Assembly (NCBI GenBank): GCA_002425415.1
Contig: DIMG01000027.1
Location: 1-64,000, forward strand
DNA: 64,000 bases
Source of the DNA: Micavibrio sp. UBA5572
GTDB lineage: Bacteria; Pseudomonadota; Alphaproteobacteria; Micavibrionales; Micavibrionaceae
Direction of reading: 5' to 3'
Shown in pieces: positions 24,452 through 34,188 of this stretch (the stretch's first letter is position 1; every line of letters begins with the position of its first letter). Position numbers and translations under genes: made by a program. The notes under the pieces were generated by a model. It did not search any database. It was not told the DNA's origin and saw only the letters and a list, made by a program, of their open reading frames with translations.

Positions 24452-27400
24452 ATGCGTTCACAAAAAAACATGTCGATCCGCCTTGCCGTGGTGGACGGAA
24501 AAAAGGTTGAAGATACCTTTTCTCGTATCGGTCGCACGGGCGAGCAGGCTTTTGAGCGCATTGAGCGTTCGACCAAGCCCGCCAGTATGGGATTAAAAGC
24601 CGTTGATACGACGGCGCGCGCCTTGAATAACGTGTTCCGTCAAGCTGCAGGACTTGTGGCAGCATATGCTGGGATTTCCGGCATTATATCTTCTGTGCGC
24701 TCGGTTAATGAAACCGGTATGGCATTTCAGGGATTAGGCACGGCGCTGGAAACCATCACAGGATCAAGCGCTGATGCGCGCGCAGAGATGAAGTTTTTGG
24801 AAGAACAAGCAGAACGCTTAGGTTTAAATCTTCTGGAAACCGCACAATCTTATATGCAGATTGCTGCCGCTGCCAAAGGCACGGAATTGGCGGGCGATGG
24901 TACACGTCAGATCTTTACCGCCATTGCCGAAGCCTCCACCGTGCTTCAGCTCTCTGTTGATCAAACAAACGGTGCGCTTCGAGCCATCGGACAAATCATG
25001 TCCAAGGGCAAGGTGCAGGCCGAAGAATTGCGCGGGCAATTGGGTGAGCGTCTTTACGGTGCATTCCAATTGGCAGCACGCGGTATGGGCATTACCACGG
25101 CAGAGCTTGATAAAATGCTGGAACAAGGTCAGGTGATTGCCGAAGACTTCCTGCCAAAATTTGCTGCGGAAATCCGCAAAACATTCTCCGATGGTGTGCC
25201 TGCAGCATCCATGACGGCGCGCGCGGAAATGAACCGCTTTAATAATGCAATTTTAGAGATTGAACGCACTATCGCCGCATCCGGCTTTTTGGATGGTGTG
25301 ACACAAGGTTACCGCACCCTGACTGCAACGCTCGAAGATCCTGCGGTAGTCGATGCCGCGCGAGAATTAGGGCAAACATTAGGCTCTGCCATTGCCACAG
25401 CAGCGGAAGGCCTTGCGTTTTTGATAGAGAATGCCGATTTGGCTGTCACAGCCATTGGTGGACTGGTGATTGCCCGCACAGTTGCGGGTGCGGTAACGCT
25501 GTTAAATGCGTCCATTGCAGGTAATGCAGGCTTGATTGTTGGTTTGCACATGGCCAACAGCATTTCGACCGCTTTTGCCATCCGTCTTGTGGCGGTGGAA
25601 GCCGCAACCAAACTGGCAACACTGGCTATGGTGGGATTCCGTTCGGCCTTAATGTTGGTGGGTGGCCCCGTGGGGCTTGCCGTCTTGGCAGGCATTGCCG
25701 TTTTGAAACTCGCATCCGGTCATGACGCTGCGGCAAAAGCCGCCCGTGATCATGCGACTGAACTTAAGGAGATCAAAGAAGAGCTTGGCAAAACTGCCGA
25801 AGCTGCATCGGATTTAAGCGAGGCATTGAGCGAAAGTGAGAGCGTTTACCGCTTCACCAAGCAACTGGAAACAGCCAAAGAAAACATCATCGATCTGCAG
25901 AAAGAATTAAAATTCGGTGGTATTGGTGGATTTTGGGATCAATTTAGCCGTTTTGGAAAACCGCTTCAGCATGAGCTTTATCAAATTCGCCAAGCCTTCA
26001 ATCAGGGTAAGTTATCGGCGACGGAATATTCCGAGGCGTTATTCAAGCTGGCAACCAAATATCCTGATTTCGGTGAACAGGCTGAAGAAGTTCAACAGCA
26101 GGTTTTTGCACTATTGGCAGCAGAACGCGCCGCTAAAAAAGCCGCCGCCGCGCTGGATGAATTGCGTAATCCCAAGGCCAAGATTGCTGCACCTGATGCG
26201 CCGACAACATCTGCCCCAGCAGAGGTTATCCCTGAATTATCGGACGCTGATAAAAAACGGATAACAGATCGCATCACCGAATTGCATGCGGAAGAACAAG
26301 CGTTGCAACGTTTGAATACCGCACGCACGCAAGGTGAAGCGGCTGTGCGCCGTGCCATGGTCGCAAATGAGCAGGATCAGGCGTTGCGTCGCTTGGGGTT
26401 GGATGTCACCGGCGCGCAAAGCGATGAGCAGAAAGAATACGCCAACCAGATCAAATCGCTGGTGGGTGATATCTATAAATTACAAGAAGCGGATAAAAAT
26501 TACCAAGACACTATCCGTGAAAATAACAAGTTAGCGCAAGAGCGTGAACGGCTGGTTGAAGATGTGCGCCAGAAATATGATGCGCTGGATATGTCTTTAT
26601 CGGCGGCAATAAAACGTGCGGGCGAATGGCGCAACGAGGCGCTGTTAGGGCTTGATAGTACCAAGGCAGGCTATGCCGATTTTGCCGCGCAGGTGGATGC
26701 GGTTTATAACGATATGATCGCCAAAGCCCGTGATGAGGATTTGCAAAACTCAAAACGCTGGGAAGACGGCATTAAACGCGGATTGCAAAGTGTCATTGAT
26801 GAAGCCGATGATATGGCGAGTAAGGCCGAGCGCGGTGTCACCTCCATGTTTAAAAGCATGGAAGATGCGCTGGTTAGTTTTGTTACGACAGGCAAGCTGG
26901 ATTTTAAATCCATGGCGGATTCCATCATTGCCGATATGGTACGAATGCAAATCCAGTCCAGCATCACAAAACCGTTGGCTGGGGCATTAAGCGGATTTTT
27001 AGGTGATGTTGCCGGATCATTGTTCGGATCTCCGTCATCGGGCGCATCGTCGGCAACCGCTCACACTGGCGGTGTGATTGGCGCTGACACTTTACGCATG
27101 CGTTCGGTGAGTCCATCTGTTTTTGCAAATGCGCCTCGTTTCCATACGGGCGGTATTGTCGGTAATGAAGTGCCGATTATCGCTAAACAAGGCGAAGCCG
27201 TCTTTACGCCTGGGCAGATGAAGCTTCTGGGCGGTGCGTTGCAATCCAAACCGAATGTTAGTGTATCCGTTCGTGTTGAAAATAACGTCAGCAATGCTCA
27301 AGCCAGAGCCGATGTCAGCCGTGACAGTACAGGCAATATGGACTTAAAAATCATCATCGAAGAAGTGGAAGGTAATCTATCGCGCAATATCGGACGCGGT

Positions 27401-27466
27401 GAAGGTTTAGCACCAACGCTGGAGCGCCGCTATGGCCTTAATCCTGCGGCGGGGAGTTATCGTTAA
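24452..27466 (+). CDS. tail tape measure protein
   Basis: 1004 residues. The N-terminal tape-measure domain (MSIRLAVVDGKKVEDTFSRIGRTGEQAFERIERS, then LGTALETITGSSADARAEMKFLEEQAERLGL) is of the PF20155 type. Hydrophobic segments at about 330-350 and 395-420 and long coiled-coil helices (about 425-800) follow. The C-terminus is Gly-rich (HTGGVIGADTLRMRSV, HTGGIVGNEVPIIAKQGEAVFTP). It sets tail length and enters the host membrane at infection. ATG 24452 and ATG 24470 are both possible starts. It is the first tail gene after the cargo insertion. Confidence 0.88.
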   Translation: MRSQKNMSIRLAVVDGKKVEDTFSRIGRTGEQAFERIERSTKPASMGLKAVDTTARALNNVFRQAAGLVAAYAGISGIISSVRSVNETGMAFQGLGTALETITGSSADARAEMKFLEEQAERLGLNLLETAQSYMQIAAAAKGTELAGDGTRQIFTAIAEASTVLQLSVDQTNGALRAIGQIMSKGKVQAEELRGQLGERLYGAFQLAARGMGITTAELDKMLEQGQVIAEDFLPKFAAEIRKTFSDGVPAASMTARAEMNRFNNAILEIERTIAASGFLDGVTQGYRTLTATLEDPAVVDAARELGQTLGSAIATAAEGLAFLIENADLAVTAIGGLVIARTVAGAVTLLNASIAGNAGLIVGLHMANSISTAFAIRLVAVEAATKLATLAMVGFRSALMLVGGPVGLAVLAGIAVLKLASGHDAAAKAARDHATELKEIKEELGKTAEAASDLSEALSESESVYRFTKQLETAKENIIDLQKELKFGGIGGFWDQFSRFGKPLQHELYQIRQAFNQGKLSATEYSEALFKLATKYPDFGEQAEEVQQQVFALLAAERAAKKAAAALDELRNPKAKIAAPDAPTTSAPAEVIPELSDADKKRITDRITELHAEEQALQRLNTARTQGEAAVRRAMVANEQDQALRRLGLDVTGAQSDEQKEYANQIKSLVGDIYKLQEADKNYQDTIRENNKLAQERERLVEDVRQKYDALDMSLSAAIKRAGEWRNEALLGLDSTKAGYADFAAQVDAVYNDMIAKARDEDLQNSKRWEDGIKRGLQSVIDEADDMASKAERGVTSMFKSMEDALVSFVTTGKLDFKSMADSIIADMVRMQIQSSITKPLAGALSGFLGDVAGSLFGSPSSGASSATAHTGGVIGADTLRMRSVSPSVFANAPRFHTGGIVGNEVPIIAKQGEAVFTPGQMKLLGGALQSKPNVSVSVRVENNVSNAQARADVSRDSTGNMDLKIIIEEVEGNLSRNIGRGEGLAPTLERRYGLNPAAGSYR

Positions 27467-27949
27467 ATGAGTGAAATAACATGGCCATCAACATTACCGT
27501 TGCCAACGGTGCAAGGATACGGGGTTCAGCCTGGGGAAGCAATTTTACGCACCGAGATGGAGGCAGGCCTTGCACGACAACGTCGCCGTTTTACCGATGT
27601 GCCGACCAAGGTGTCTGTGCGCTGGATTATGCGGCGGGATCAATATGCCATTTTTGAAGGCTGGTATCGCTGGCATGCCCGTGAGGGTGCAAGCTGGTTT
27701 GCCATCACGCTTTTGGGCGGACTTGGTCTTCTGGAACAAGAAGCACGCTTTACACGGCAATTTTCATCACGGCTTTTGGCGGGTGGGACGCTTTGGGAGA
27801 TTACATCTGAGTTGGAAATCCGTGAACGGCCTGTTCTGGATGAAGGCTTGCTGAACTTGCTCTTAAGCGAAGATGCTCAAGGCATTATTACCGCTGGTGA
27901 AAACTTACACATTCTTGTGCATCAGACTTTGCCGCTCCGCCTTTATTAA
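27467..27949 (+). CDS. tail protein of unknown role after the tape measure gene
   Basis: 160 residues, starting immediately after the tape measure stop. It is rich in aromatic and charged residues: WIMRRDQYAIFEGWYRWHAREGASWFAITLLGG. I have seen such proteins only as hypothetical tail components of alphaproteobacterial phages. By position it could correspond to lambda gpM/gpL-type tip assembly proteins. No membrane segment or signal is visible. Confidence 0.5.
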   Translation: MSEITWPSTLPLPTVQGYGVQPGEAILRTEMEAGLARQRRRFTDVPTKVSVRWIMRRDQYAIFEGWYRWHAREGASWFAITLLGGLGLLEQEARFTRQFSSRLLAGGTLWEITSELEIRERPVLDEGLLNLLLSEDAQGIITAGENLHILVHQTLPLRLY

Positions 27950-27973
27950 CCACTCAAACAAAAGGAAGACATC

Positions 27974-28504
27974 ATGACCTTGCAGACCGATCTGCAGGAT
28001 GCGGTGGCGCGTGTCCAAACGGACAGCCAGCTCCTGCACAATATCGTCCACGGTGACGATCAAACTACCGTTCCGACCGATGGCGGTAATGTCAAAAGCG
28101 CCTCCAAAGCCATCAAGGATATGGAAGATACCATTCAGGCGGGGCTGACAGACCTTGGCGCATCGGCTGACCAGCTGAATGCGGCTGTATCACAAACCGA
28201 AACCTATCGGGATGAAACGCAATCTTTGGCGCAGTCTGCCTTGCAAACAGCCAATGCCCTTAATCTGCCCACCAACATTAACGGTCAGGCGGGTAAATTG
28301 CTGGCGGTCAAACAAGCTGAAGACGGGTTTGAGGTGATTGAATCAGTCGGTGTGTTTTATGGCTTGCGTGCCGATGGTTCAAAGCTCACGGCGATCACAG
28401 GACAAGGCACATACAACGCCAATGATTTTGACACATGGTTCATCACGCTGCCGGGGGTGGATTTCAACATCAACGAGGACGGCCACCTCATCATCAATAT
28501 TTAA
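27974..28504 (+). CDS. short tail fibre-like protein
   Basis: 176 residues. Helical, heptad-like first half (LQTDLQDAVARVQTDSQLLHNIVHGDD... DLGASADQLNAAVSQTETYRDETQSLAQSA), then a small beta-rich end (GLRADGSKLTAITGQGTYNANDFDTW...). This coiled coil plus terminal domain suggests a trimeric fibre or baseplate piece. AAAGGAAGACATC precedes the ATG. The function is inferred from form and position. Confidence 0.5.
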   Translation: MTLQTDLQDAVARVQTDSQLLHNIVHGDDQTTVPTDGGNVKSASKAIKDMEDTIQAGLTDLGASADQLNAAVSQTETYRDETQSLAQSALQTANALNLPTNINGQAGKLLAVKQAEDGFEVIESVGVFYGLRADGSKLTAITGQGTYNANDFDTWFITLPGVDFNINEDGHLIINI

Positions 28505-28519
28505 GCAGGAGATAAAAAC

Positions 28520-30184
28520 ATGACACAGATTGATCTGGGCAATATCCGCATTAACTGGCGCGGAGCCTATAACAGCGCCACCAATTACGTGCGCCATGAT
28601 GCCGTTTCTTATCAAGGCTCAAGCTTCATCGCCAAACGGACAGTGTCAGCCGTCACACCCGTTCAAGGCGATGATTGGGATTTGATGGCGGCGGGTACAG
28701 ATCAGCTCACCCAAGAGGGCGATCTTCTCATCCATAACGGCGCTATTCCTGTTCGTCTTGCCCGTGGCGGCAATGCTCAGGTGTTGCAGATGGTAGGCAA
28801 TCAGCCTGCTTGGCGGAATCAATCGCTCGACCCATCCCGCCGTGTATGGAAGCTGGCCAAGGTTAATGGTCTGGGCGGTTGGTACACGCGGGTTTATCTC
28901 ATGGCTGATGGCACGATCAAAGCCTGTGGTTATGGCGGTAATTATTCCAACGGGGATTCCAATGGCTCTCATATTTATACGCCAAAGCGTGTGGCAACGG
29001 ATAATCCCGATGTGCGCTTTGTGGATGTGTTCTCAGGTGGGATGCAGCATTATGCTTTGACCGCTGATGGTGAAGTCTGGTCTTGGGGTTTTAACAATTA
29101 TGGCCAGCTTGGTCATGGCAACACCATTAATTTGGCAGTAGCCAAGCGGATTGAATATTTTGTTCAAAACAACATTCAAATTGCCAAAGTCATCCCTGGT
29201 CGTCCGAATTATTATGATCACGCCTGCGCTTATTTCTTAACGACCGATGGTCGTGTTTACGCCTGCGGGATTAACAGCAACGGCAATCTGGGTAATGGGA
29301 CATCAGCAAACCAATATACGCCCATTCGCTGCGGCGCGTTGACCAATATTATCGATGTCTCGACTTCGGGTTTACCCCATACGACCTATGCTGTTCAAGA
29401 TAACGGCTCACTTTGGGTTTGGGGATATAATGGTTATGGACAGCTTGGCCTTGGGGATACGACCAATCGGGAAACCCCCATTTTGCATCCCGCCTTCAAT
29501 AATGTGATTAAGGCTTTGCCATCTTGCGGGTATAACACCGCTGGCTCTGGCCCGACAGGCTCTGGTCTTGTCTTATTAAGCGACGGTACATTATGGAGCG
29601 CAGGATTTAATGGGAATGGAGAGCTTGGCTTGGGTGATACCACGCAAAGGACAAGCTTCACGCAAATCGCTCTGCCCTCCGTTACCTTCACGGATATTTT
29701 TGTCGGCGATGGTCGTTATGCAAGCGGTGGCGGTATTACCGATCAAGGTGAGGTCTATCTCTGGGGGTATAACGGCTACGGCCAGTTGGGAACGGGCAAC
29801 ACCACAAACCAGCTTTCTCCGCAAATGCCCGCCGGTGATTTTCAAGGCAATGTGACCAGGGCCGCTTTTGGGGGTGGATGCAGTTATGAGGGCTGTATCT
29901 TACAAGCAGGCAACGATCTCTGGGGCGCTGGGTATTCCGGCAATGCTAATCTGGGAATTAACAGTTTTGCTGCTACCAATAATACATTCCAACGCGTGCT
30001 TGGGCAATCAGGCGTGATTGAAGACTGGAATTGCTATGGCCAAGGCACAGCCTCATGGGGGCTTGGTGTTTTGTATGACGACGGGCGCGTTGATGCCTGC
30101 GGAGAGAATAATTCTTACGGCGAAACAGGAACGCAGGCAGGCAACCTGCATGACGTAGCCACTTTAACCAATGTCATTTTCTAG
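28520..30184 (+). CDS. RCC1-repeat tail fibre / receptor-binding candidate
   Basis: 554 residues. The N-terminal WRGAYNSATNYVRHDAVSYQGSSFIA (residues 11-36) resembles the short carbohydrate-binding CBM5/12-like modules of phage fibres. Residues about 110-554 hold at least six RCC1-type repeats (WSWGFNNYGQLGHGNT, YACGINSNGNLGNGTS, WVWGYNGYGQLGLGDT, WSAGFNGNGELGLGDT, YLWGYNGYGQLGTGNT), predicting a seven-blade beta propeller. Its place among tail-tip genes suggests a surface-exposed receptor-binding or decorating protein. A gene for a small possible partner follows at 30194. Confidence 0.75.
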   Translation: MTQIDLGNIRINWRGAYNSATNYVRHDAVSYQGSSFIAKRTVSAVTPVQGDDWDLMAAGTDQLTQEGDLLIHNGAIPVRLARGGNAQVLQMVGNQPAWRNQSLDPSRRVWKLAKVNGLGGWYTRVYLMADGTIKACGYGGNYSNGDSNGSHIYTPKRVATDNPDVRFVDVFSGGMQHYALTADGEVWSWGFNNYGQLGHGNTINLAVAKRIEYFVQNNIQIAKVIPGRPNYYDHACAYFLTTDGRVYACGINSNGNLGNGTSANQYTPIRCGALTNIIDVSTSGLPHTTYAVQDNGSLWVWGYNGYGQLGLGDTTNRETPILHPAFNNVIKALPSCGYNTAGSGPTGSGLVLLSDGTLWSAGFNGNGELGLGDTTQRTSFTQIALPSVTFTDIFVGDGRYASGGGITDQGEVYLWGYNGYGQLGTGNTTNQLSPQMPAGDFQGNVTRAAFGGGCSYEGCILQAGNDLWGAGYSGNANLGINSFAATNNTFQRVLGQSGVIEDWNCYGQGTASWGLGVLYDDGRVDACGENNSYGETGTQAGNLHDVATLTNVIF

Positions 30185-30193
30185 GAGGCTTTT

Positions 30194-30652
30194 ATGAACC
30201 TTAAATCTTATTTACAGACCCGCGCGCCGATCTTTGCCGAAAGTACCATCGCGCCCATTCACTTGGCTGATCTGAATGAACGGCATTATTACGCTTTTGC
30301 CGAGGATGTCACACCACCATCGGGTGGCAAGGCTGTGAGTGATCAGGAATTAAAAGAAATCACATCCAATAGTCAGTTGATCCGCCAGATTAAGGAAGAA
30401 GCAGGACGGCGCATCACCGATATCGCCCCTGTATGGAAACAGCAAAATGCCCTGGCAGATTTGTATCTGTTGGGGGATCGTACAGATTTGACGAAGGCCG
30501 AACAGGAAACGCTCACCAAAGCGCAAGATTTACTGGCGCAGGTGCAAGTGCTGCGTGAGCGCTCTAACGCCATCGAATCCTCATTCCTAAACGGTGTGGC
30601 GGTGGATTATCTGACCGATAAAGCATGGGAGGATGCCCCTTATGCCGAATAA
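30194..30652 (+). CDS. possible tail fibre assembly partner
   Basis: 152 residues, mostly helical, with a central basic/acidic helix RQIKEEAGRRITDIAPVWKQQNALADLYLLGD and DLLAQVQVLRERSNAIESSFL. Its place directly after the RCC1 fibre gene (9 bases) is typical of fibre chaperones. The N-terminus does not match a family I know. The ribosome site is AGGAGG just before ATG 30194. It overlaps the next gene. Confidence 0.5.
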   Translation: MNLKSYLQTRAPIFAESTIAPIHLADLNERHYYAFAEDVTPPSGGKAVSDQELKEITSNSQLIRQIKEEAGRRITDIAPVWKQQNALADLYLLGDRTDLTKAEQETLTKAQDLLAQVQVLRERSNAIESSFLNGVAVDYLTDKAWEDAPYAE

Positions 30653-31184
30653 TGCCTTATCGGAAGCCTTGCGCGAGGCTTATGCCTCTGCGCCCAGTGA
30701 TGTCGTGATTTTACACACGCTGGAGCTTCGCCACCCATCCTTTATCAATGATGACGATAGTTCTATGGCCATTCGGGTGGTGCGGGATAATCAAAATTTG
30801 ACTGCCCGCATGGAGGCAACAGCGCCGTTAAACGCTGGAGAAATGGTTGAGTTTATCGCCATGGGTTTTGATCTGGAATTACCACCCGTTGATACTGCGC
30901 CCGTACCTGAAATCTCTATCACGCTGGATAATGTCAGTCGTGAGATTGTCACGCATTTGGATCGGGCGGCAGAAAGCCAGGACAAAATCGAAATCACCTA
31001 TCGTCCGTATTTATCCGATGATTTGGAAGGGCCGCAAATGGACCCTCCATTTACGTTGGTGCTCACAGAAGTGAGTGCCGATGCCTCCCGTGTCACAGGC
31101 AAAGCCCGCATGCTCGATGTCGGAAACAAAGCCTTCCCATCAGAAACTTACAATGCATTACGTTTTGCGGGGCTGACGCGATGA
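30642..31184 (+). CDS. DUF1833 minor tail protein
   Basis: 180 residues from ATG 30642 (MPNNALSEALREAYASAPSDVVILHTLELRHPSF). GGGAGG lies 9 bases upstream; ATG 30633 abuts it and is less likely. The protein follows the DUF1833 pattern: ITLDNVSREIVTHLDRAAES, EITYRPYLSDDLEGPQMDPPFTLVLTEV. Members lie at the lambda gpL position, before the NlpC-type peptidase and tip protein. It likely forms part of the tail tip ring. Its stop overlaps the next start (ATGA). Confidence 0.75.
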   Translation: MPNNALSEALREAYASAPSDVVILHTLELRHPSFINDDDSSMAIRVVRDNQNLTARMEATAPLNAGEMVEFIAMGFDLELPPVDTAPVPEISITLDNVSREIVTHLDRAAESQDKIEITYRPYLSDDLEGPQMDPPFTLVLTEVSADASRVTGKARMLDVGNKAFPSETYNALRFAGLTR

Positions 31185-31615
31185 CACATTGGGCAGTGGA
31201 TTATATCGGCAAGCCGTGGGTTGTCGCATCGGACGGTCCTGAGGCGTATGATTGCTGGGGCTTGGTCGTGGCGATCCATAAACGCCTTTATGGGCGGGAT
31301 TTAATCGTTATCCCTGTCCAGGAAAACAATCTGCGCCAACTGATCAAAACCATTGATGCCCACCCTGAACGGGCAAATTGGGATGTGGTGCATAAGCCGA
31401 TGGAAGGTGACATTGCCCTGATGCGTCAATCTCGCCATCCGATCCATGTCGGGATTTGGCTCGATATTGACGGCGGTGGAATGCTTCACTGTATGCAAGG
31501 TGCAGGCGTCGTGTTTCAAAACCTGCATAGCCTGTCTCTCACGGGTTGGAAAATCGAAAATTATTATCGTTATAAAGGACATGAACAACATGGCGCAAAT
31601 TGCCATTCATCATAA
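31181..31615 (+). CDS. NlpC/P60-type tail tip peptidase (gpK-like)
   Basis: 144 residues. The NlpC/P60 catalytic cysteine is in AYDCWGLV (C25) and the catalytic histidine in HPIHVGIWLD (H89); a further His in MLHCMQG probably completes the site. It cuts cell wall peptides at infection or during tail assembly. It overlaps the DUF1833 gene by 4 bases and the tip protein gene by about 26. The length is typical for the peptidase domain alone. Confidence 0.8.
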   Translation: MTHWAVDYIGKPWVVASDGPEAYDCWGLVVAIHKRLYGRDLIVIPVQENNLRQLIKTIDAHPERANWDVVHKPMEGDIALMRQSRHPIHVGIWLDIDGGGMLHCMQGAGVVFQNLHSLSLTGWKIENYYRYKGHEQHGANCHSS

Positions 31616-33845
31616 TCCGTTTCATCTGCATCAAAATGTTGATCTGTTTGAACCGCGTATCGGGCAGACCGTCCGTGGTTGGCTAGACGCGCGCGGCATT
31701 GCGGAGTTCTCAAAGCCGACCTTGTGCCTTGTTGATGGCGAACCCGTTCTGCGGAAAGACTGGGCGTTGGTTGTGATTGCCAAAGATACGGTAGTGAGCT
31801 TTATTGCTTTGCCCCAAGGCGGTGGTGGTGGCGGTAAAATCCTACGCACCGTGCTAACCATTGCCGTCATGGTGGCTGCACCCTATGCAGGGGCAGCGCT
31901 CGCTGGAACGCTGGGTGTGACCAGTGCGATTGGAACATCACTCTTAACCGCCGGAATTGCTCTCGCCGGATCGGCGCTGGTCAATGCGCTTATTCCGCCG
32001 CCAATGCCAAGCTCTGCCATCAGCAATTATAATGCGACCAGCCCCAGCCCGACATATTCCCTGCAGGCACAAGGCAACCAAGCCCGCCTTGGTGAGCCGA
32101 TCCCCGTTGTGTATGGTCGACATGTGGTTTATCCCGATTTCGGGGCAACGCCTTATGCGGAATTCACGAATAACGACCAATTTTTATTCCAGCTCCATGT
32201 TATCGGTCAGGGCGAATATGATTTAGAGGCCATCCGTATTGAAGATACGCCGATCAGCTCTTTTGCAGAGATTGAATATGAAATCATTTCACCAAAAGGA
32301 ACAGTCACGCTCTTTGATACGGATGTCGTAACTGCCCCTGAGATCGCAGGACAGGAATTATTAAGCACTGGTGACGGTGGCGACTGGATCGGTCCGTTTG
32401 TTGCCAACCCGTCTGAAACCCAAACAACGCTTCTGGCGCTGGATATGATTCTGCCGAAAGGTCTCTATTACGCCAATGACAGTGGCGGGTTGAATAGCCG
32501 TACCGCCTCATGGGATGTTGAAGCCCGTCTAATTGATGATGACGGCACAGCGCTGGGGAGTTGGTTTAATCTTGGCTCGGAAAGCATTACGGATAACACC
32601 AATACAGCTATTCGTAGAACATACAAATATCCTGTGTCTGCCGGACGCTATGAAGTGCGTGCCATCCGTACCAATGCCAAGGATGTGTCGGTGCGGGCTG
32701 GGAGTGATCTCAACTGGAATGCGCTCAAAGCCCATTTAGCCCACGATGATGATTTTGGCAACGTCACGCTTCTGGCCATGAAAATGCGGGCAACGGATAA
32801 TCTCTCGCAACGATCATCACGGATGGTGAATTGCATCGTCACCCGTAAATTGCCGATTTGGGATAGCGTGACAGGTTGGTCTGCACCGCAAGCCACACGC
32901 TCTATCGCATGGGCATGCGCTGATATTCTTAAAAGCAGCTATGGCGCAAAGCTGGAGGATAGCCGTATTGATTTGCAAGCGCTGGTGGCCTTGGATGCGA
33001 TCTGGACAGCGCGGGGTGATACATTCAATGGCGTGTTCGACCGTAAACTCACCGTATGGGATGCCTTGTCACAAGTAGCCCGTTGTGGCCGTGCCGTTGC
33101 CTTTCTCCAAGGCGGACTGGTGCGGTTTGTACGGGATGAACCAAAAACCCTCCCAGTGGCATTATTCTCGCCCCGCAATATCGTCAAAGGCAGTTTCAAA
33201 ATCGATTATGTGATGCCGGGGGAAGATACGGCGGACAGTGTCACGGTTGAATTCTTCAATGAAAAAACATGGAAGCCCGATGAGGTAACAGTCAGCTTGC
33301 CCGATAGCAGCGCTGAACAACCTGCGACCGTATCGCTTTTTGGCAGTACGGACAAAGCCCATGCCATTCGTGAGGGACTTTATATGGCGGCTGCCAATCG
33401 CTATCGCAGACGGATGGTGAGTTTCAAAACGGAGCTGGAGGGCTTAATCCCGACTTATGGCGATTTGATCGCCATCTCACATGATATGCCGCGCTGGGGT
33501 GAAGCGGGTGATGTCGTGGCTTATGATTCTCCGTATTTGGATTTATCAGAAAGCGTGAGTTTTATTGAAGGCGATAGCCATTACATCGTGCTGCGTAAAA
33601 AAGACGGATCGGTCAGCGGGCCGTGGCTGGTCACTGCAGGTGCAAACGAACGGCAAGTCATGCTGGGTGAAGACTTGGACTTCACACCCTATACAGGCAG
33701 TGAGCAAGAGCGCACCCATTTTGCCTTTGGTATCGGTGAGCAATGGGGTGTCCTTGCCCGTGTGACCGCCGTTAAACCGCGTGGTGATCTGGTCGAGATT
33801 GCAAGCGTTGTCGAAAACCCGCTGGTTCATACAGCAGATCAATAA
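31590..33845 (+). CDS. tail tip / host specificity protein (gpJ-like)
   Basis: 751 residues from ATG 31590 (MAQIAIHHNPFHLHQNV), 10 bases after AAAGGA; the in-frame opening reaches back to 31446 without a start signal. A hydrophobic segment (residues about 88-130, ending NALIPPP) is followed by QARLGEPIPVVYGRHVVYPDFG, the usual conserved start of the tip domain. A C-terminal region like gpJ/GTA hub proteins follows (VTVEFFNEKTWKPDEVTVSLP). It forms the tail tip and determines host binding. Start and neighbours match siphophage tip modules. Confidence 0.85.
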   Translation: MAQIAIHHNPFHLHQNVDLFEPRIGQTVRGWLDARGIAEFSKPTLCLVDGEPVLRKDWALVVIAKDTVVSFIALPQGGGGGGKILRTVLTIAVMVAAPYAGAALAGTLGVTSAIGTSLLTAGIALAGSALVNALIPPPMPSSAISNYNATSPSPTYSLQAQGNQARLGEPIPVVYGRHVVYPDFGATPYAEFTNNDQFLFQLHVIGQGEYDLEAIRIEDTPISSFAEIEYEIISPKGTVTLFDTDVVTAPEIAGQELLSTGDGGDWIGPFVANPSETQTTLLALDMILPKGLYYANDSGGLNSRTASWDVEARLIDDDGTALGSWFNLGSESITDNTNTAIRRTYKYPVSAGRYEVRAIRTNAKDVSVRAGSDLNWNALKAHLAHDDDFGNVTLLAMKMRATDNLSQRSSRMVNCIVTRKLPIWDSVTGWSAPQATRSIAWACADILKSSYGAKLEDSRIDLQALVALDAIWTARGDTFNGVFDRKLTVWDALSQVARCGRAVAFLQGGLVRFVRDEPKTLPVALFSPRNIVKGSFKIDYVMPGEDTADSVTVEFFNEKTWKPDEVTVSLPDSSAEQPATVSLFGSTDKAHAIREGLYMAAANRYRRRMVSFKTELEGLIPTYGDLIAISHDMPRWGEAGDVVAYDSPYLDLSESVSFIEGDSHYIVLRKKDGSVSGPWLVTAGANERQVMLGEDLDFTPYTGSEQERTHFAFGIGEQWGVLARVTAVKPRGDLVEIASVVENPLVHTADQ

Positions 33846-33877
33846 ATCAACAATCAATAACTATAGGAGTAAAAAAC

Positions 33878-34153
33878 ATGTCCCTTGCTGAATGGGGCCT
33901 GCTGTTTGGCGTGCTTGCCAACAGTATTGGCCTACTTATTACCTTTGTGAAAATGGTTGCGTGGATTTCATCCAACATTGCCACGGTGAATGAGCGTCTC
34001 AACACCCTCGAAAACCAAGTCAATAACGACATCACCGGTCGCAAGGTCGTCGGTGAAATGCGCCAGGACATCGCCGTTATCAAAACCCAGATCACCGATA
34101 TTCGGGATGATCTGAAAGCGATGCGTAGCCCCCCAATAAATCAAAAAGTTTAA
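33878..34153 (+). CDS. small membrane protein with coiled coil (lysis-associated)
   Basis: 91 residues: one N-terminal membrane helix (LLFGVLANSIGLLITFVKMVAWI), then an amphipathic coiled coil (VNERLNTLENQVNN... MRQDIAVIKTQITDIRDDLKAM). It sits just before the holin gene, so a role in lysis or lysis control is likely. GGAGTAAAAAAC precedes the ATG. No lipobox or spanin-like Pro-rich segment is seen. Confidence 0.6.
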   Translation: MSLAEWGLLFGVLANSIGLLITFVKMVAWISSNIATVNERLNTLENQVNNDITGRKVVGEMRQDIAVIKTQITDIRDDLKAMRSPPINQKV

Positions 34154-34188
34154 CCAACCAACCCCAAAACCATGAAAGGAAAAATATC

